64,000 bases of DNA. It comes from Neckera pumila (taxonomy: Eukaryota; Streptophyta; Bryopsida; Hypnales; Neckeraceae). The DNA lies in assembly GCA_963969595.1 (NCBI GenBank), contig OZ018415.1, positions 13,578,001-13,642,000 of the forward strand, written 5' to 3'. Below, one piece after another: positions 1 through 12,028 of this stretch (position 1 is its first letter; each line of letters begins with the position of its first letter). Under the pieces are notes generated by a model. That model saw only the letters and a program-made list of their open reading frames with translations. It was not told the DNA's origin and did not search any database. The translations under genes were made by a program, and so were the position numbers.

Positions 1-3000
1 TCGGCACTCGGCGCATCTCGTTTCTGTTTGCTCCTATTGTGCTGGCCTGGCTCTTCTGCAATGTTACGGTTGGCGTGTACAATCTCATCGCCTTCAACCC
101 TTCCATTGTGCGCGCTGTCTCTCCCTATTACATCTACAGATTCTTCAAAGTCTCAAGAAAAGATGGCTGGATTGCACTCGGTGGGATTCTCCTTTGCATC
201 ACAGGTGGGTCTTGCTTGAGGCCCTCTTCTCTCTTGCACCCTAACATTCTTTAGTGCGGCTGTGTGAGCATATGTGAAATTGCATTTATAACCTAAATGG
301 AGAGTCAATTGAGACATCTGGTTAAGCATTTTAAAGTAGAAAGGCCTTCAATGTCTAAAGAATGTTATGCCCCTCCATTTACACCCTAGCCTTTCCCATG
401 ACTATGAACTGTGTCATCATACTAACAGATAGAGTGGAATCTCTGATTTCCGCCGCTTACAAATTGTCTTCATCATGTGTGGATTTATGACCAAAGATTA
501 AATGAGCATATCTCTTATTTGGATGTGAATTGAGATGCAGGGTCGGAGGCGATGTATGCTGACTTGGGTCACTTTTCTCGAAGATCGATAAAGGTAACCA
601 CCCAAATGGAATTCCTGGCATGTCGTTGGTTGCTATACATCCTTGTTGTTTTGATCGTTTGTGGCGCAAGATGTGGTTTTGACCCTACTTTGGAGCTTAA
701 GAGAATTAGGGTTACACTGATCAATGCAGGTTGCTTTCACATGCGTCGTGTACCCTAGTCTGCTGCTGGGTTATATTGGTCAGGCTGCGTATCTGTCAAA
801 GAACCTCCATCATGTTGATCATGGGTTCTACCACTCCATTCCAAGTAACTATGCTCTACCACTGTCAATCTCCACTTGATTTCTTCCATTGTTGCAAAGC
901 CAATGCTGTTTTCTTTTGATTTGAATATGCCTGAGCTGGAGGTTTCAATGGTTTTGCAGAGCCTGTATTTTGGCCCGTCTTCATCACTGGTGCGTTACGT
1001 TTCTCCTAGTTCCTACCTTGCTGTTATATTCTTCATTTTCTGATAATTCGTGGAGTTTGTAAGATAGAGAATGCAGTTGAGGACCCTAATCCCATCTCCT
1101 TTAGTGCACTCTATCACCAACAGCATCTCATCGCCTTGCCTTCAATCACTAAGTTGGGGGTATAAGTATGACCTGGTTAAATGTCTATGGACATTGACCT
1201 TTCAGTGGGAATCACGGGTTATCGACTATTCAATAGTGATCTACAACCTCCCACTTGGATGTTGCATAAGAAATTCTTACATTGAGTGAGAAAATGTGAT
1301 CTAAAACAGAATTAGCTGTCGTACGCAATGTGATGTATCCTCATCTCTGTAGTGATCTCACGAAAATCTCACATCTACATATCTTTTCTACCTTATGTTC
1401 ACATTTTATTTGTTGATATGCATGGCAGCAACATTGGCGTCAGTGGTGGGGAGTCAAGCCGTGATCTCCGCAACCTTCTCCATCATAAAGCAGTGCCAAG
1501 CTCTCGGGTGCTTCCCATGGGTGAAAGTGGTGCACACATCCAACACCATGTATGGGCAGATCTACATCCCAGAAATCAACTGGATCTTGCTAATCCTCAG
1601 CTTGAGCATCACAGTTGGATTCAAAAACACCATCGAAATCGGCAACGCTTATGGTAAGCTGGACCTAATCACCTGAATCTCAAAACCCTACACCTAAACC
1701 CTCAAACCTCAAACCCTAAATCGTTGATGAAGATGACCTTGTAGCTTTAACCTCTACAGGACCACCGAACGCAAATTGGGTCTCGTACCTTTCTAGCAGT
1801 TTTAAGTAGGTCACGTGACAGCTTTCTTTTTGTCCAGTGTCAATTATGTTTTCGATGAGCACATGCAATGTTTTTTTAATTCTGGTAATATTTGATTCAG
1901 CTGTGCCTGAATTGCTGATTAATCACAACATGATCAATCAAATGGTGATTTTCAAACTATGAGTCCTTGGTCGTTTAAGATTTAACAGGTCTGGGCATTT
2001 GGTGAATCCAAACCTCAAATCCTAAATGACGAGGAACTTCCAGGTTTCTCCGAAAAGAAGTGAAGGACCAAGATACCCCAATTAGGCCTCCTGTTTGTTT
2101 GTAGCAGTTTTTGAGTAGATCATATTGGGACTTTCTATTGTCTAAGTTTTTTTTTGTATTTTGGTACCAACACATGCAATATCAGTGATCCTGGGGATAT
2201 AAGTTAGAAGTTGGCCCATCTGAATTTAATTGTTTGTATTACAGTAGTAGTTTTGAGTAAGTCGTACGGGAACTTTCTCTTATAAATTTTTCAGCAGTTT
2301 TGAGAAGGCCATACGGAGACTTTCTTTTGTCAAATTTTAAAAAAAATTGGGACCAACACATGCAATGTTGTTCAGCTTACCCAATGTGGCCCTGTCTGAA
2401 TTCTATTGTTTCTTTGAGTAGTTTTTCACAATATACAACCCTTGTTTTCACTGTCTGATCGTTCAAATTGCTGTGACATTGCAGGGATTGCGGTGATAGT
2501 AGTAATGCTGGTGACGACCTTCCTGACAGCCTTTGTCATGGTCATCGTCTGGCAACGCAGCCTCCTCCTCACCACCATCTTCTTCCTCGTCTTCGGCTCC
2601 ATTGAGAGCTTCTTTTTGTCGTCAGCCCTCTTCAAAGTGCCCCAAGGCGGCTGGGTGCCGCTCGTCCTGGCCGGCCTCACCATGTCCGTCATGTACGCCT
2701 GGCACTACGGCACCACCAAGAAGTACCAATTCGACCTGGAGAACAAGGTGTCCATGAAGTGGCTGCTCACCTTAGGTCCCGACTTGGGGATCGTCCGTGT
2801 GCCTGGGATCGGCCTGATTTACACGGAGCTCGTCACGGGGGTCCCGGCCATCTTCTCCCACTTTTTGGCGAACTTGCCTGCGTTTCATCAGATTTTGGTG
2901 TTCGTTTGCATGAAATCCGAGCCCGTGCCGTTCGTGCCACCGACGGAGCGATTCCTTGTGGGTCGCGTGGGGCCTAAAGGTTTCCGCATTTACAGGTACT

Positions 3001-5232
3001 GAGGTTCGCTACCCTTACTGTTTTGCTCACTGAAGTAGATCGACGCCAATGGAGTGCTATGCATGAGTGCTTTCCATCATTGGAATGGAGTATTTTGGAG
3101 GAATTGTTGAGAGGATTTTAATGCATTTAAAATTTTCTAGCATACCGTACGAATATCTAAGTTATGTATTGTTGAAGGTTGAAGCACTAGGGTCCCAACT
3201 ATGAATATTGCATCTACAATGTGTTTCATGGAAGCATTGTTGATAGAGATAGAGTCCAATGGTTGCAAGGACTAAAGTGCATTGGAAGGGCTAACATGTG
3301 TGGAAGTAGAGCCTCATTATGAGAAATAACATGATGAGCCACTCATGTGTAAAGAATGATATTTTCATGACAAGGCTATTCTTTCATGGTACCAAACACA
3401 ACCTCAATGATTAGACATACTCAAAGGGTCTATAAAGAAGATATTGGCATATTGTCAAAGGAATCCAGGATTATGAGCCTTATAACCATATCCAATGCTT
3501 GGTGCCACCTATATATATTCAGAATTGGGCCCCATTGAGGTTGCTTGAAAAGTTCATTAGATGTAGATAACAATGGTCAATCAATAGGAGATAGGATTTG
3601 GTCCCTATCAATTGTAGTACCATTGCACTGGATGGATGTGTAGATGTGTGCTCTAGCTTGCACTAGCTGAATTGTTGTGCAAATGAGTGCTCTACCTTAA
3701 TTACACATGATTGTGGTTGTGCAGATGTGTGATACGGTATGGGTACAAGGACAAAACAGGAAATGATGATAGTGATTTTGAAAATCAACTCATTTGCAAC
3801 TTGGCAGAGTTCATCCAAACCGAGGCTTTAGCACCATGGATCCCCTCTAGCAGTGAAATGTCGCTAGATGGTCGCATGACCATCATGGGCGCACTACAAT
3901 TGTCGGGCAATGTCACTTCCAACACGTCTATCTCTTTGAGCTCTCTTTCGGAGCCGCCTAGTGAAAGAGACGGTCGCATGACTGTCACGGGCACACTACA
4001 ATTGGCGGGTAGTGTCGCTTCCAACACATCTATCTCCTTGAGCTCTCTTTCGGAGCCGCCTAGTGAAAGAGCCACAACTACTGACAATCCAACATTCAAC
4101 GAAGATAGCTTTGAGGTATGCACACTTCCTACCACTAGCTGTAGCAGTTAAGTAACCGATGATTGGAATTTAGATGAAGGAATAATGTGTATTTCTTAGC
4201 AAGTAGAAGAGAAAGCATGTTGAATTGAAAGTAGAGAATTTTGGTTCCACATTGAAGAGATATCCACTTTACAAGGTTTATTTGAGGAGATCACAAGTAA
4301 TGGACAAGTGGATCACCCATTAATTCAAGCTCAATACGTGTTCGAAAGAATAGAATGAGCACACAAAATGGGGGTTCACAAAATGACAAGATGAGATTTT
4401 CGCATACTTAACCGACGAAACTTAAGGGCAGGATGTCATCAGTTTGCATACCTAGTGATTCACAAACATGTCATAGCTGGATCAACGTTTTCAATATCAC
4501 TGAGGCAGTTTGAATTTTTCTTTGGCTTCATAAAGGTCACTTCTAGGTTTGGATGAACTCTGCCAGGTTTGCCTTCTTGTGAATTAGTTAGTTGCAGCTT
4601 CTCTCAGCATGTACCCAATAGCATGCACCCAATAGCAAACCCTAATAAATCTAGATAATAAAAAGATTTTGCGTGCAAAATGTTCAACACTAGGTCATTG
4701 AAATTACGGCACTTATGAAAAATTCATTAATTGAATTTGGAACTCTTACAACTTTTGCATACAAATAGTGAAACATCATTCTTGAACTTCACCCAAATTT
4801 ATTTGCAATTATTCTATGTGTGAAATGAAAATCAGACTGTGACTATTACTGGAATTTACTTGAAAATAGTTCACAACTACCATAGTTGTTTGACTCCTGC
4901 CATTGTTGCATATTTTGTAGTCCTCAGGGTCAGTCACAATGCGCAAGAAGCAAGTGCAATTTGATGTCCCCTGCGTCCAAAGTGACGACAACTTGGAGGC
5001 AGACTTTGAAATGCACAATGAGTTGGCTGAGCTTCTTCATGCCAAAGAAGCCGGTGTATCGTATGTCATGGGCCACGCACACATGAGGGCCACCAAGTCG
5101 TCCTCGTGGTTGAAGAAGGTGGCCATCAATTTTGTCTACAGGTTTCTGTGCAACAACTGCCGCGAGCCGTCCATGGCGCTCCACATCCCTCACATGAGCC
5201 TCATTGAAGTGGGCATGGCGTACTACGTGTGA
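1..5232 (+). CDS. HAK/KUP/KT potassium transporter, 3' part (5' end outside window)
   Basis: Product is a K+ uptake permease of the plasma membrane or tonoplast (K+/H+ symport family). Visible exons: 1-204, 541-593, 730-844, 960-989, 1429-1653, 2485-2995, 3725-4115 and 4921-5232. All introns are GT-AG and the phases agree. Family hallmarks run in order: the SPYYIYRFF stretch after a membrane segment, [35 protein letters not shown], and a run of hydrophobic helices ending near [13 protein letters not shown]. The cytosolic tail ends with [12 protein letters not shown] and the terminal [10 protein letters not shown] typical of plant KUPs. The N-terminal exons lie before position 1. The exon 4921 start uses the TAG at 4918-4920, because only that acceptor keeps the frame. 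The hydrophilic linker contains a 34-residue duplication (see 3867-4070). Members in plants average about 750-850 residues. The gene looks intact over the part seen. Confidence 0.95.
3867..4070 (+). repeat. 102-bp in-frame tandem duplication inside the transporter exon
   Basis: Two adjacent 102-bp units (3867-3968 and 3969-4070) each code for 34 residues beginning DGRMT and ending SLSEPPSER. The units differ at a few positions ([13 protein letters not shown] versus [13 protein letters not shown]), so the duplication is not brand new. It lies in the poorly conserved cytosolic tail, so it probably lengthens a flexible Ser-rich segment without touching the pore. Confidence 0.93.
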
Positions 5233-6993
5233 TGAGAGGCTATGTAAGAAAATTCTACACCTGCAATTGTCATGGAGTGTTCAGCGTAGGGTTTCCTATC
5301 AAAGCTACTGTGGGTCATGATTTTGTTAATTGAGTAGAAAGAGCTGCTAATGTACACCAGTAGCTTAGGGAGCAACTTCTTACATACATTGTCATTTATG
5401 GCTCTAGATCAAAGGCCAGGAAGAGGCTTTGCAATTAATGCCGGAGGCTAAATCTACACAAAAAGTGAGTAAGTTTGAGTAGGGTCTTACTGGAAATGCA
5501 AGCAAGTGTGACAATGTCAAAGCAACTCTTGTAGCGTAGTTGCTTGCAAAGTTTGCAGTTAAATGTATATATTTGAGCCCATTATACTTCCAAATTACTC
5601 TCTTACTAATGACTCAATCTGCAATTATACTCCCAAATACTCTCTTGCTAATGGCACATTCTTTGTATACCTTGAGAATCTATCATGTTGTGTACTTCTA
5701 CATGATTGTCAAGTTGCAAATACTCATGTGGGAACACATGAGAAAGCTCATTTGCCGTGTTCACTAAACAGGTTTGAATGTATTTCAATGTTATTGAAGC
5801 ATTGTTTAGTTGTTTTCAACATGAGGCCCATGCCACAAAGAATAATAGCATCTTAGTCTTCTCTACTACACTGTTTTGTTTTAATAGTGTGTATGACACT
5901 AATTTACCAAAGTCACACTATTTTGAATTAATGCAAGTAGAAAAATCATTGTATTATACCAATTTTCAAGAAAATGAAATTTTATGATGACACTATTTAA
6001 TGATGCTAATTAACCCACCCACCTCACCACCACTAATAGGATAAATTAGTGTATCTTGACACCTTGACCTTAGCTATTAGCTTTCTTTTTAGTTTTAGAA
6101 AATTAGGCCAATGGGGATGTGAAGAAAACTTTGTCCTTCTACAATGTCTCCTAAGTACTTGACATGTGCCAAGCATTGGTTATAATTTAATGAAAGTGTC
6201 CTTTTGGGGGGCTCATAAATATTAAACATTGGAAAAGAATTCTATAAGTGAAGTTCTATAAGAAGTGATGTAATATCATCTTATGAGAAAATTTCTTAAT
6301 GAATTTTTCATTCACTGCCTTTAGTAGCACTTCATTACTTCTTGTGTTGTTTTTGTTACTACATTTTGTGTTGAAAAGTTTTGAAAGAACATTTTATTGC
6401 CTACTTTCTAATTCATATCATTTCTAAGAATTAAAATTCTTAAAAGTTTCCAAGCACTCCTAGATACTTTACTATATCTTATAATTTATATGTATGTGCA
6501 TTGAAACTTTTTATTTGGGGGACTATTTAGCTATTATTTTACAAAAAATAAAGGTCTAAGTATATTATAGATACCATCTATGATTATAGGTGTTTGAACT
6601 ATAGGTACCTATATTATAGGCTCTTTCCATGTTACAATGTATCTAGTTTAATATACATATATATTATAAACACCTTCAAATGGTTGTAGGTACATACCTA
6701 CAATAAAGTTCAAGGCTTCTATAGGCTCATGTTTCTCCATTCATACACTAGCATTGTTAGCCACAAATCTGAGTTGGAGCAAACAAATACATAACAATTC
6801 AAAATGAAATACTATTTATTAATTTGACTATTCCTTGGATAGATTTAATAATTTCACTATGTATAGAGAGTGGCAAAGGGCAAAAAGAAAAGATTCTATT
6901 TTGTAATAATCAAGGAGACTTGGTCATAGGTTCACAAATGAAAAGTAATAGAATAACTGCTAAATTTTTCTAAATTCTCTAAAATTTGCTCAC
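5233..6993. other. Intergenic, no gene seen
   Basis: AT-rich DNA downstream of the transporter stop. The early part is presumably 3' UTR. The segment about 5590-5690 (reading like tactctcttgctaatggcac) recurs diverged at about 35985-36118, so it is a dispersed repeat. No supported coding region or RNA. Confidence 0.6.
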
Positions 6994-8662
6994 GGGTTGT
7001 TGCAAGAATGACCTTCCGTTTTTGTTCCACTTTGGCCGTTTTCAGCCATTTTTTTGGGAGTACTATAAAAATAGAATTTTTTTTTTTAAAAATATGAAAA
7101 ATATGAGAAATGTATATATGTATAAAAAGAAGGTATACTATTAAGGAAAAGCAAAAGAAATTCCTTAACCCCTAAAGTTTCATGACTATGTAATCACCAA
7201 AAAAGCTCTAAAACTGCCATTTCTAATACAACTACCAAATTTTTGGAAAAAAACAATTTTTCACACATGTAACAGTAGGATCTTGTAGTATGATATTCTG
7301 AAAACATGTGGTAAAAATTTCAGAAAATTCCACCGTGTGGATCATAAGATATAAGCATTCAAAGTCTTGATAACCATTTTTTCAATCCTGCAAAAAATCG
7401 GCAGCTGCACTTTGCAAGCTCACTTTTCAATGAAAAAATGCCAATAAAGGTGGTGCTTCTTTGAATTCAGTTTCCTAAACAAGTTGTCTACATACTTGAA
7501 AAATTTTCACATCATTTGGAATTGTACAACATATAGGAAAAAAATAGTAAGTAAAAAGAAGTAGAAAATGATTCAAAATACTAAATTGTTAAAAATTTAA
7601 TTATGGAATTTAAAAATGCCAATCCCAACGGTTCTAATGTTGTAATAATCAATCTACATCCTAGGATTTTTATTTTTTTCCAAAAATATTGAGAATTGAG
7701 TTAAATAAACGACTTTAAAGTTTTTTTTAGAGTAGACAATCCATAACTGCCCGCAAACCAAAAACCCTCATAACTTTTGACTCATTCATTGAAATGGAAT
7801 GACTCAAAGCTTTTTTAAGTATATATAAATGTAGAGAACCATTTTCAAAAAAAAAATTCTACAAAAAATGATTTTTTTTTATCTGCCCAAATTGCCCAAT
7901 TACAAAAAAAAGTAACATATTAGATCACAACTTTTGACTTGTATTTTGAAATGTCATGTAACTTGGTACACACAAAGATACCCCTTGTCACCACCTTCTA
8001 TTAAAATTTCAGCTTCAAATATGGATATCTCTAGTCACACGTACTTGCCCAAAATTTCTATACAGCCAAAAAATGCATGTTGGTCCTTTAGGGGTTAAAT
8101 AGGAGAACTAGAAAAGTGTAGAATCACCAGAAAATACATACTTTCACATTTTAATTTGTAAAAAATAGGAAAAATAATTTTAAAAGAAATTGAAAAATAT
8201 CATTTGGGAAGACTTCATGTTAAAGAGATTTCACCAAAAAAATGATCCTGAAACCATCTTCAATGTTCAGAATTGCATGCGCAAAGGAGCCTCTTTGCAT
8301 GGATGTAGAGGATATAAAATAAATTATTTTTTAATGCCCCTTGGTATAAACATGAGTTCCTACTATAGGAATAGACTATAGAAATTTCAGCTCCAAATCA
8401 TTAAATTTGGAGACTCCTTATGTAGTAAAAAACCCTAAAACTCAAAACGTGACATATTAGTTTAAATGATTTTTAAATATAAAATGATTTTTGAATTTTT
8501 TTGAAAAATATGAGATATAATGAAACTCAAAAGAAGAATCTCCAATAAAAATTTCAAGTTCATGCAAGTCACGCTTCAAAAGTTATTGCAAAAAGAAGCT
8601 TCGACATTCCTTTTGTGACAATGTTTTAGTACTTTGCGGTACCGGTCTTTCTTGCAATCACC
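6994..8662. mobile_element. Family A inverted-repeat element, copy A1, interrupted by B1
   Basis: The left end reads gggttgttgcaagaatgacc. The right end contains tttcttgcaatcacc, which is its inverted counterpart. The interior from 8099 onward matches copy A2 (34909-35565) closely, including a stretch around tgccccttggtataaacatg, and matches A3 in reverse. The interior is split by the B1 element at 7165-8098. No transposase is coded, so it is non-autonomous (MITE-like). Confidence 0.75.
7165..8098. mobile_element. Family B TTAA-flanked element, copy B1, nested in A1
   Basis: Begins TTAACCCCTAAAGT and ends CTTTAGGGGTTAA. Each end thus has TTAA next to CCC/GGG, the arrangement typical of piggyBac-type elements (TTAA target duplication). 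No transposase is coded. It resembles B6 at 61944-62883 over most of its length. Its place inside A1, compared with the uninterrupted A2, shows that it inserted later. Confidence 0.75.
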
Positions 8663-10445
8663 GTCACACCCTTAGCACTTTTGAAGAAAATGCTAAAAGA
8701 ATATCAAAAGATAGTCATCTAAAGCCTTCAAAACTAACTTGTTTCTCAAGCTTCCAACCATGTGCTTTTTCCAAAAATGTTTTGAAATGTTTTTAAAGAA
8801 GTTTTAATAGAATAATGAAAAGGTGGTTGAAAACCATTTGACATCCAAAAGGATAACAAGTCAATATATTGTAGAATTTGCCCCACATAGGATGGGGAAC
8901 CAAGCTTGAAGCCTAGTGTAAAAATTGACTCATCAAATCATTCCCTCCAACCTTCTATATAGTAGCTACTAGTCCTATTCCAAGGATTAATTTGTTGTGG
9001 TTCTTTATATTGCATGAACTTCCATGTGAGCCGGTTCTATCCTAAAGTCAACAATTTAAAGATAGCATCACTATCCCTCAAACAAACTTTAGCAAGGTTG
9101 AAATTTGCAATTGTAATGGGAATTATAAACCCTCCTCTGCATATGCCTAACCCATAACTAAGTCATATGAGTTGCAAAGACCATAATCTGATCCTCCTAT
9201 ATAATTTTGCATCTTATTGTCGATGTTTAACAAGAAAATAAGGAGATTCAATCAATATGGTACACAACATTCAAGGAAGTTTAGTTAACTATGCTTGCTA
9301 ATATCCTACCAACCTAGGGCATACATTTGAAGAGGACAATGAAATCCTACAATAAGAAGTTTGTTGAACCATATTCATCCTCATAGCCTATATAAATGCA
9401 TTAAACTTAGCAAAATTATGTAGATTGAAAGAAAAGGTTTGTTAAATACTCCGTATAAGATATCAAATAAAATTGAAATTAAGCCCTATGAGTCCCTAAT
9501 AGGAAGGGAAATGTAGATGTAGAGCTTTCTGGACAAAATATGAATTATAGCCAAAGTAGAATTTAGACATAAGAACTTCATTTTGTGAGTTTAAACTTTC
9601 CTCCCATCCTTATAAGAAAAGCTTTAGAACCTTTGTATAGAAACCATGAAGTACTAAGTGACCATGCTAGTCACACATTGCTAAAGAATAGTCAAAAATT
9701 GCTTTTTCAACTTGCATGATTGTACTTCATCCATTTCTTGTAGCTCCCACAGAAAGCTCTTGAAAATATTCATAATCCACCCTATGCTCTTTGGGGATGA
9801 TGATGTTTCATATATAAATTTATACAATACAACATTCAACACAAACTTTTAAAGCATTTGCTAAAGAATGTAGGAAGGTTGTCTTCAACAATCACCAACT
9901 TTGGAGTCTAAAATATTGTGGGAGATCACTATTTATTCAACATTTCGGACGTTCTCATGAATTTCTTGGATTTAGAGTGAGCACTTTCAGAAGAACATGC
10001 ACTGACACCGTTCAAAGACAAGAATCTCAAGTGAGTAAACACAAGATTCTATACGACCCACAGAGGCGGAGCTAAGGATATCAGTAAATGCAAAGCGTAA
10101 GATCACTTACTTCACGATTCTCATATAGTAGAAAAGCAAAAAATCCTCTATTTGAACCGGCTACAAGTGATCACAAAGCACAAGAGAAAAGTTGAAGCTA
10201 CAAAATACAAAACAGAGCTTGAGAATCCCCACAATGCTACATTGTAGCCACAGGCAATCTCCATTCTACTAATTCATAGCACACAAACGGCACCATTCCA
10301 CATGGAAGCACATTGTTATGTAGCAAATGGTTAGGTCACGATCAGAAACAGTTTGTTAGGTAAAGTTCGATATAACATGAAATTCCTGCCCCCTCAAAGC
10401 TTAAAACATATTGAGATTCAAGGTTTTAAGGGCAGACACGTCATC
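8663..10445. other. Intergenic, no gene seen
   Basis: AT-rich with stops in all frames. I looked for reverse transcriptase-like sequence on the minus strand and found nothing convincing. Confidence 0.5.
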
Positions 10446-11160
10446 CCCAAGCATTCAGTTGGATGAGCATGCACAAATCATAACATGAGTACTTTTCTCA
10501 TTCTTTGTACCTCTTTTCTCACGGCAATACCTATACCTCTTCAACCTGACGATTCTCAACACTTCGGGTGGTAATTCAGCCCAACCAACCAAATGCAATG
10601 ACCACCCCTTGCTGTGGCAAAGAATGCGAAGGATACCATACACGAAAGGAGCATATTCGAAAACTGCATGTTCAAGAACTCTTATTTGCTCTCCTGGGAC
10701 CGATCGAATCAAGAATAAATTCAACGCGTATCCTCTTCAATGAACAGTATGTAACTCGCAGCATTAAGCAACGATTCAAACTCAGCGGGATCCATCACCA
10801 TCCCAAAAAAAACTTGAAGCATTCAATCGAATGAGCGAAGTGCAAAAGTCATAACATGACTTTCTCACTCTTTGCACCTCTATTTCCTCACGACATTACA
10901 TACACCTCCTAACCCCGATGCATCTGCTTCGGTTCCTAATTCTCTGACCTAATTCTCTGACCTCTTGCCGCCATAAAAAAATGCCAAGGATACCATTTCA
11001 TACCATACCGAACTGAACCCGAATGTATGTGAACTCTCCCAAGACCCGATCTCCCAAGACCCGATCGAATCAAGAATCAGTGCGCACCCTCCTCCTCGAT
11101 GAATTGTTTGTAACTGGCCGCATTAAGCAACGACTCGACTTGCGCCGGATCCTCGACCTT
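10446..11160. repeat. Tandem partial duplication of the H-protein gene 3' end and downstream DNA
   Basis: About 10446-10560 and 10805-10925 are diverged direct copies (both contain gcattcaNtNgaatgag, then cataacatga and cctctNtttcctcac-like text). Likewise 10699-10800 matches 11062-11160, which is the 3' end of the H-protein gene. The unit is therefore about 360 bp: the last 30 or so codons plus downstream sequence. Confidence 0.75.
10699..10800 (-). pseudogene. Decayed copy of the glycine cleavage H-protein C-terminus
   Basis: On the minus strand this reads DPAEFESLLNAASY followed by FIEEDTR and a stop. The intact gene next door has DPAQVESLLNAASY and FIEEEGAH. Only the last 30 or so codons are present, with no lipoyl domain and no transit peptide. 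It arose with the tandem duplication at 10446-11160 and is a non-functional fragment. Confidence 0.8.
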
Positions 11161-11562
11161 GAGCTTCAGCATCCATCCTTCCTCAAACGGGTTCTGGTTC
11201 ACCAACCCCGGCGACTCCGTCAACTCGCTATTCACCTCCACGACCTCCCCCGACACCGGCGCATACACATCGCTCACGGCCTTCACGCTCTCCACACTCC
11301 CGAACGCATCCCCAGCTTGGATCGACTTCCCGACCTCCGGCAGATCGACATAGACCACGTCTCCGAGAGCCTCCTGCGCATGGTGCGTGATGCCGACCAC
11401 GACGGTGTCTTTCCCCTCCAGCTTCGCCCACTCGTGCGACTTCGCGTACCGGAGGTCGTCCAGCACTGTTGTGGCGGTGGAGAAGCGATTGAAAAAAGGA
11501 GAGAGCGTCTGACGGAATGACGAGGCAGATCGCATGACCAGAGGACGGAAATGGTGCGCCAT
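11077..11562 (-). CDS. GCSH: Glycine cleavage system H protein, mitochondrial
   Basis: 161 residues in one uninterrupted exon. It carries the aminomethyl group on a lipoyl arm between the P, T and L proteins of the mitochondrial glycine decarboxylase complex (photorespiration, one-carbon metabolism). Residues 1-35 or so are Arg/Ser-rich with no acidic residue (MAHHFRPLVMRSASSFRQT), as expected of a transit peptide. The mature part has the H-protein signature, with the lipoyl-lysine in ESVKAVSD, then YAPVSGEV, and NQNPFEEGWMLKL near the C-terminus. I chose the ATG at 11560-11562. The frame stays open upstream through a 75-bp repeat in the presumed 5' UTR, but an earlier start would give a non-homologous extension. 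It is intronless here. A tRNA lies 226 bp upstream on the same strand. Confidence 0.95.
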   Translation of the reverse strand: MAHHFRPLVMRSASSFRQTLSPFFNRFSTATTVLDDLRYAKSHEWAKLEGKDTVVVGITHHAQEALGDVVYVDLPEVGKSIQAGDAFGSVESVKAVSDVYAPVSGEVVEVNSELTESPGLVNQNPFEEGWMLKLKVEDPAQVESLLNAASYKQFIEEEGAH

Positions 11563-11591
11563 CGCTGCGTCTGAGAGTGGCGCTCTACTGT

Positions 11592-11751
11592 TCTCCGATC
11601 GGAGAGAGCTGTGAAAGAAAAGACAAGCTGTGAAGGCTGATTCTGAAAAGGATCTTGACGACGACGAGAGTGGTGCTCTCCGATCGGAGAGAGCTATGAA
11701 AGAAGAGACAAGCTGTGAAGGCTGATTCTGAAAAGGATCTTGACGACGACG
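11592..11751. repeat. 75-bp direct duplication in the H-protein 5' flank
   Basis: 11592-11666 and 11677-11751 are near-identical (tctccgatcggagagagct through ttgacgacgacg), 85 bp apart start to start. They contain the short palindrome ctctccgatcggagag. They occupy the 5' UTR or promoter between the gene and the tRNA. Confidence 0.9.
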
Positions 11752-11788
11752 ACGAAGACGACGGCGCAGGGGCAAAAGAGGAAGGAAC

Positions 11789-11860
11789 AGGCCCCGCCGA
11801 GATTCGAACTCGGGTTTTTGGATTCAAAGTCCAAAGTCTTAACCACTGGACTACGGGGCC
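11789..11860 (-). tRNA. tRNA-Gln (anticodon UUG)
   Basis: 72-nt cloverleaf on the minus strand. The acceptor stem GGCCCCG pairs with CGGGGCC, with discriminator U. The D arm is GTC-loop-GAC with AGTGGTTAA. The anticodon stem TTGGA/TCCAA encloses CTTTGAA, giving anticodon UUG. The T arm is CCGAG-TTCGAAT-CTCGG. No intron and no encoded CCA, as in eukaryotic nuclear tRNA genes. Internal A and B boxes are present (TAGTCCAGTGG and GTTCGAATC). Confidence 0.96.
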
Positions 11861-12028
11861 TGTGGGGGGAGAATTTTCAACGAGGTTTGACCCATAGTCA
11901 AATTCTGGTGGTGATTTAGGTCCTTATTTTAGAAAGTTCATAACCCTAATTTTAGTATTTCTTTTTCTCTGTGATATAAGCTGAAGTTGTAGGGCAGGCC
12001 GTGTGGTGTAGAGAAAAATGTATATCTC

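Noticed and set aside
1681..1722. Interstitial telomeric repeat (aaaccctaca, cctaaaccctcaaacc)
   Set aside because: Only a few irregular units in a transporter intron; too short and impure.
8663..10445. LINE-type reverse transcriptase remnant on the minus strand
   Set aside because: Some loose resemblance around 9240-9320, but too many stops and no catalytic motif could be seen.
11563..11775. N-terminal extension of the H protein to a 232-residue product
   Set aside because: The extension consists of the translated 75-bp duplication and arginine-rich text. The inner Met begins a normal mitochondrial transit peptide and gives the family's usual length.
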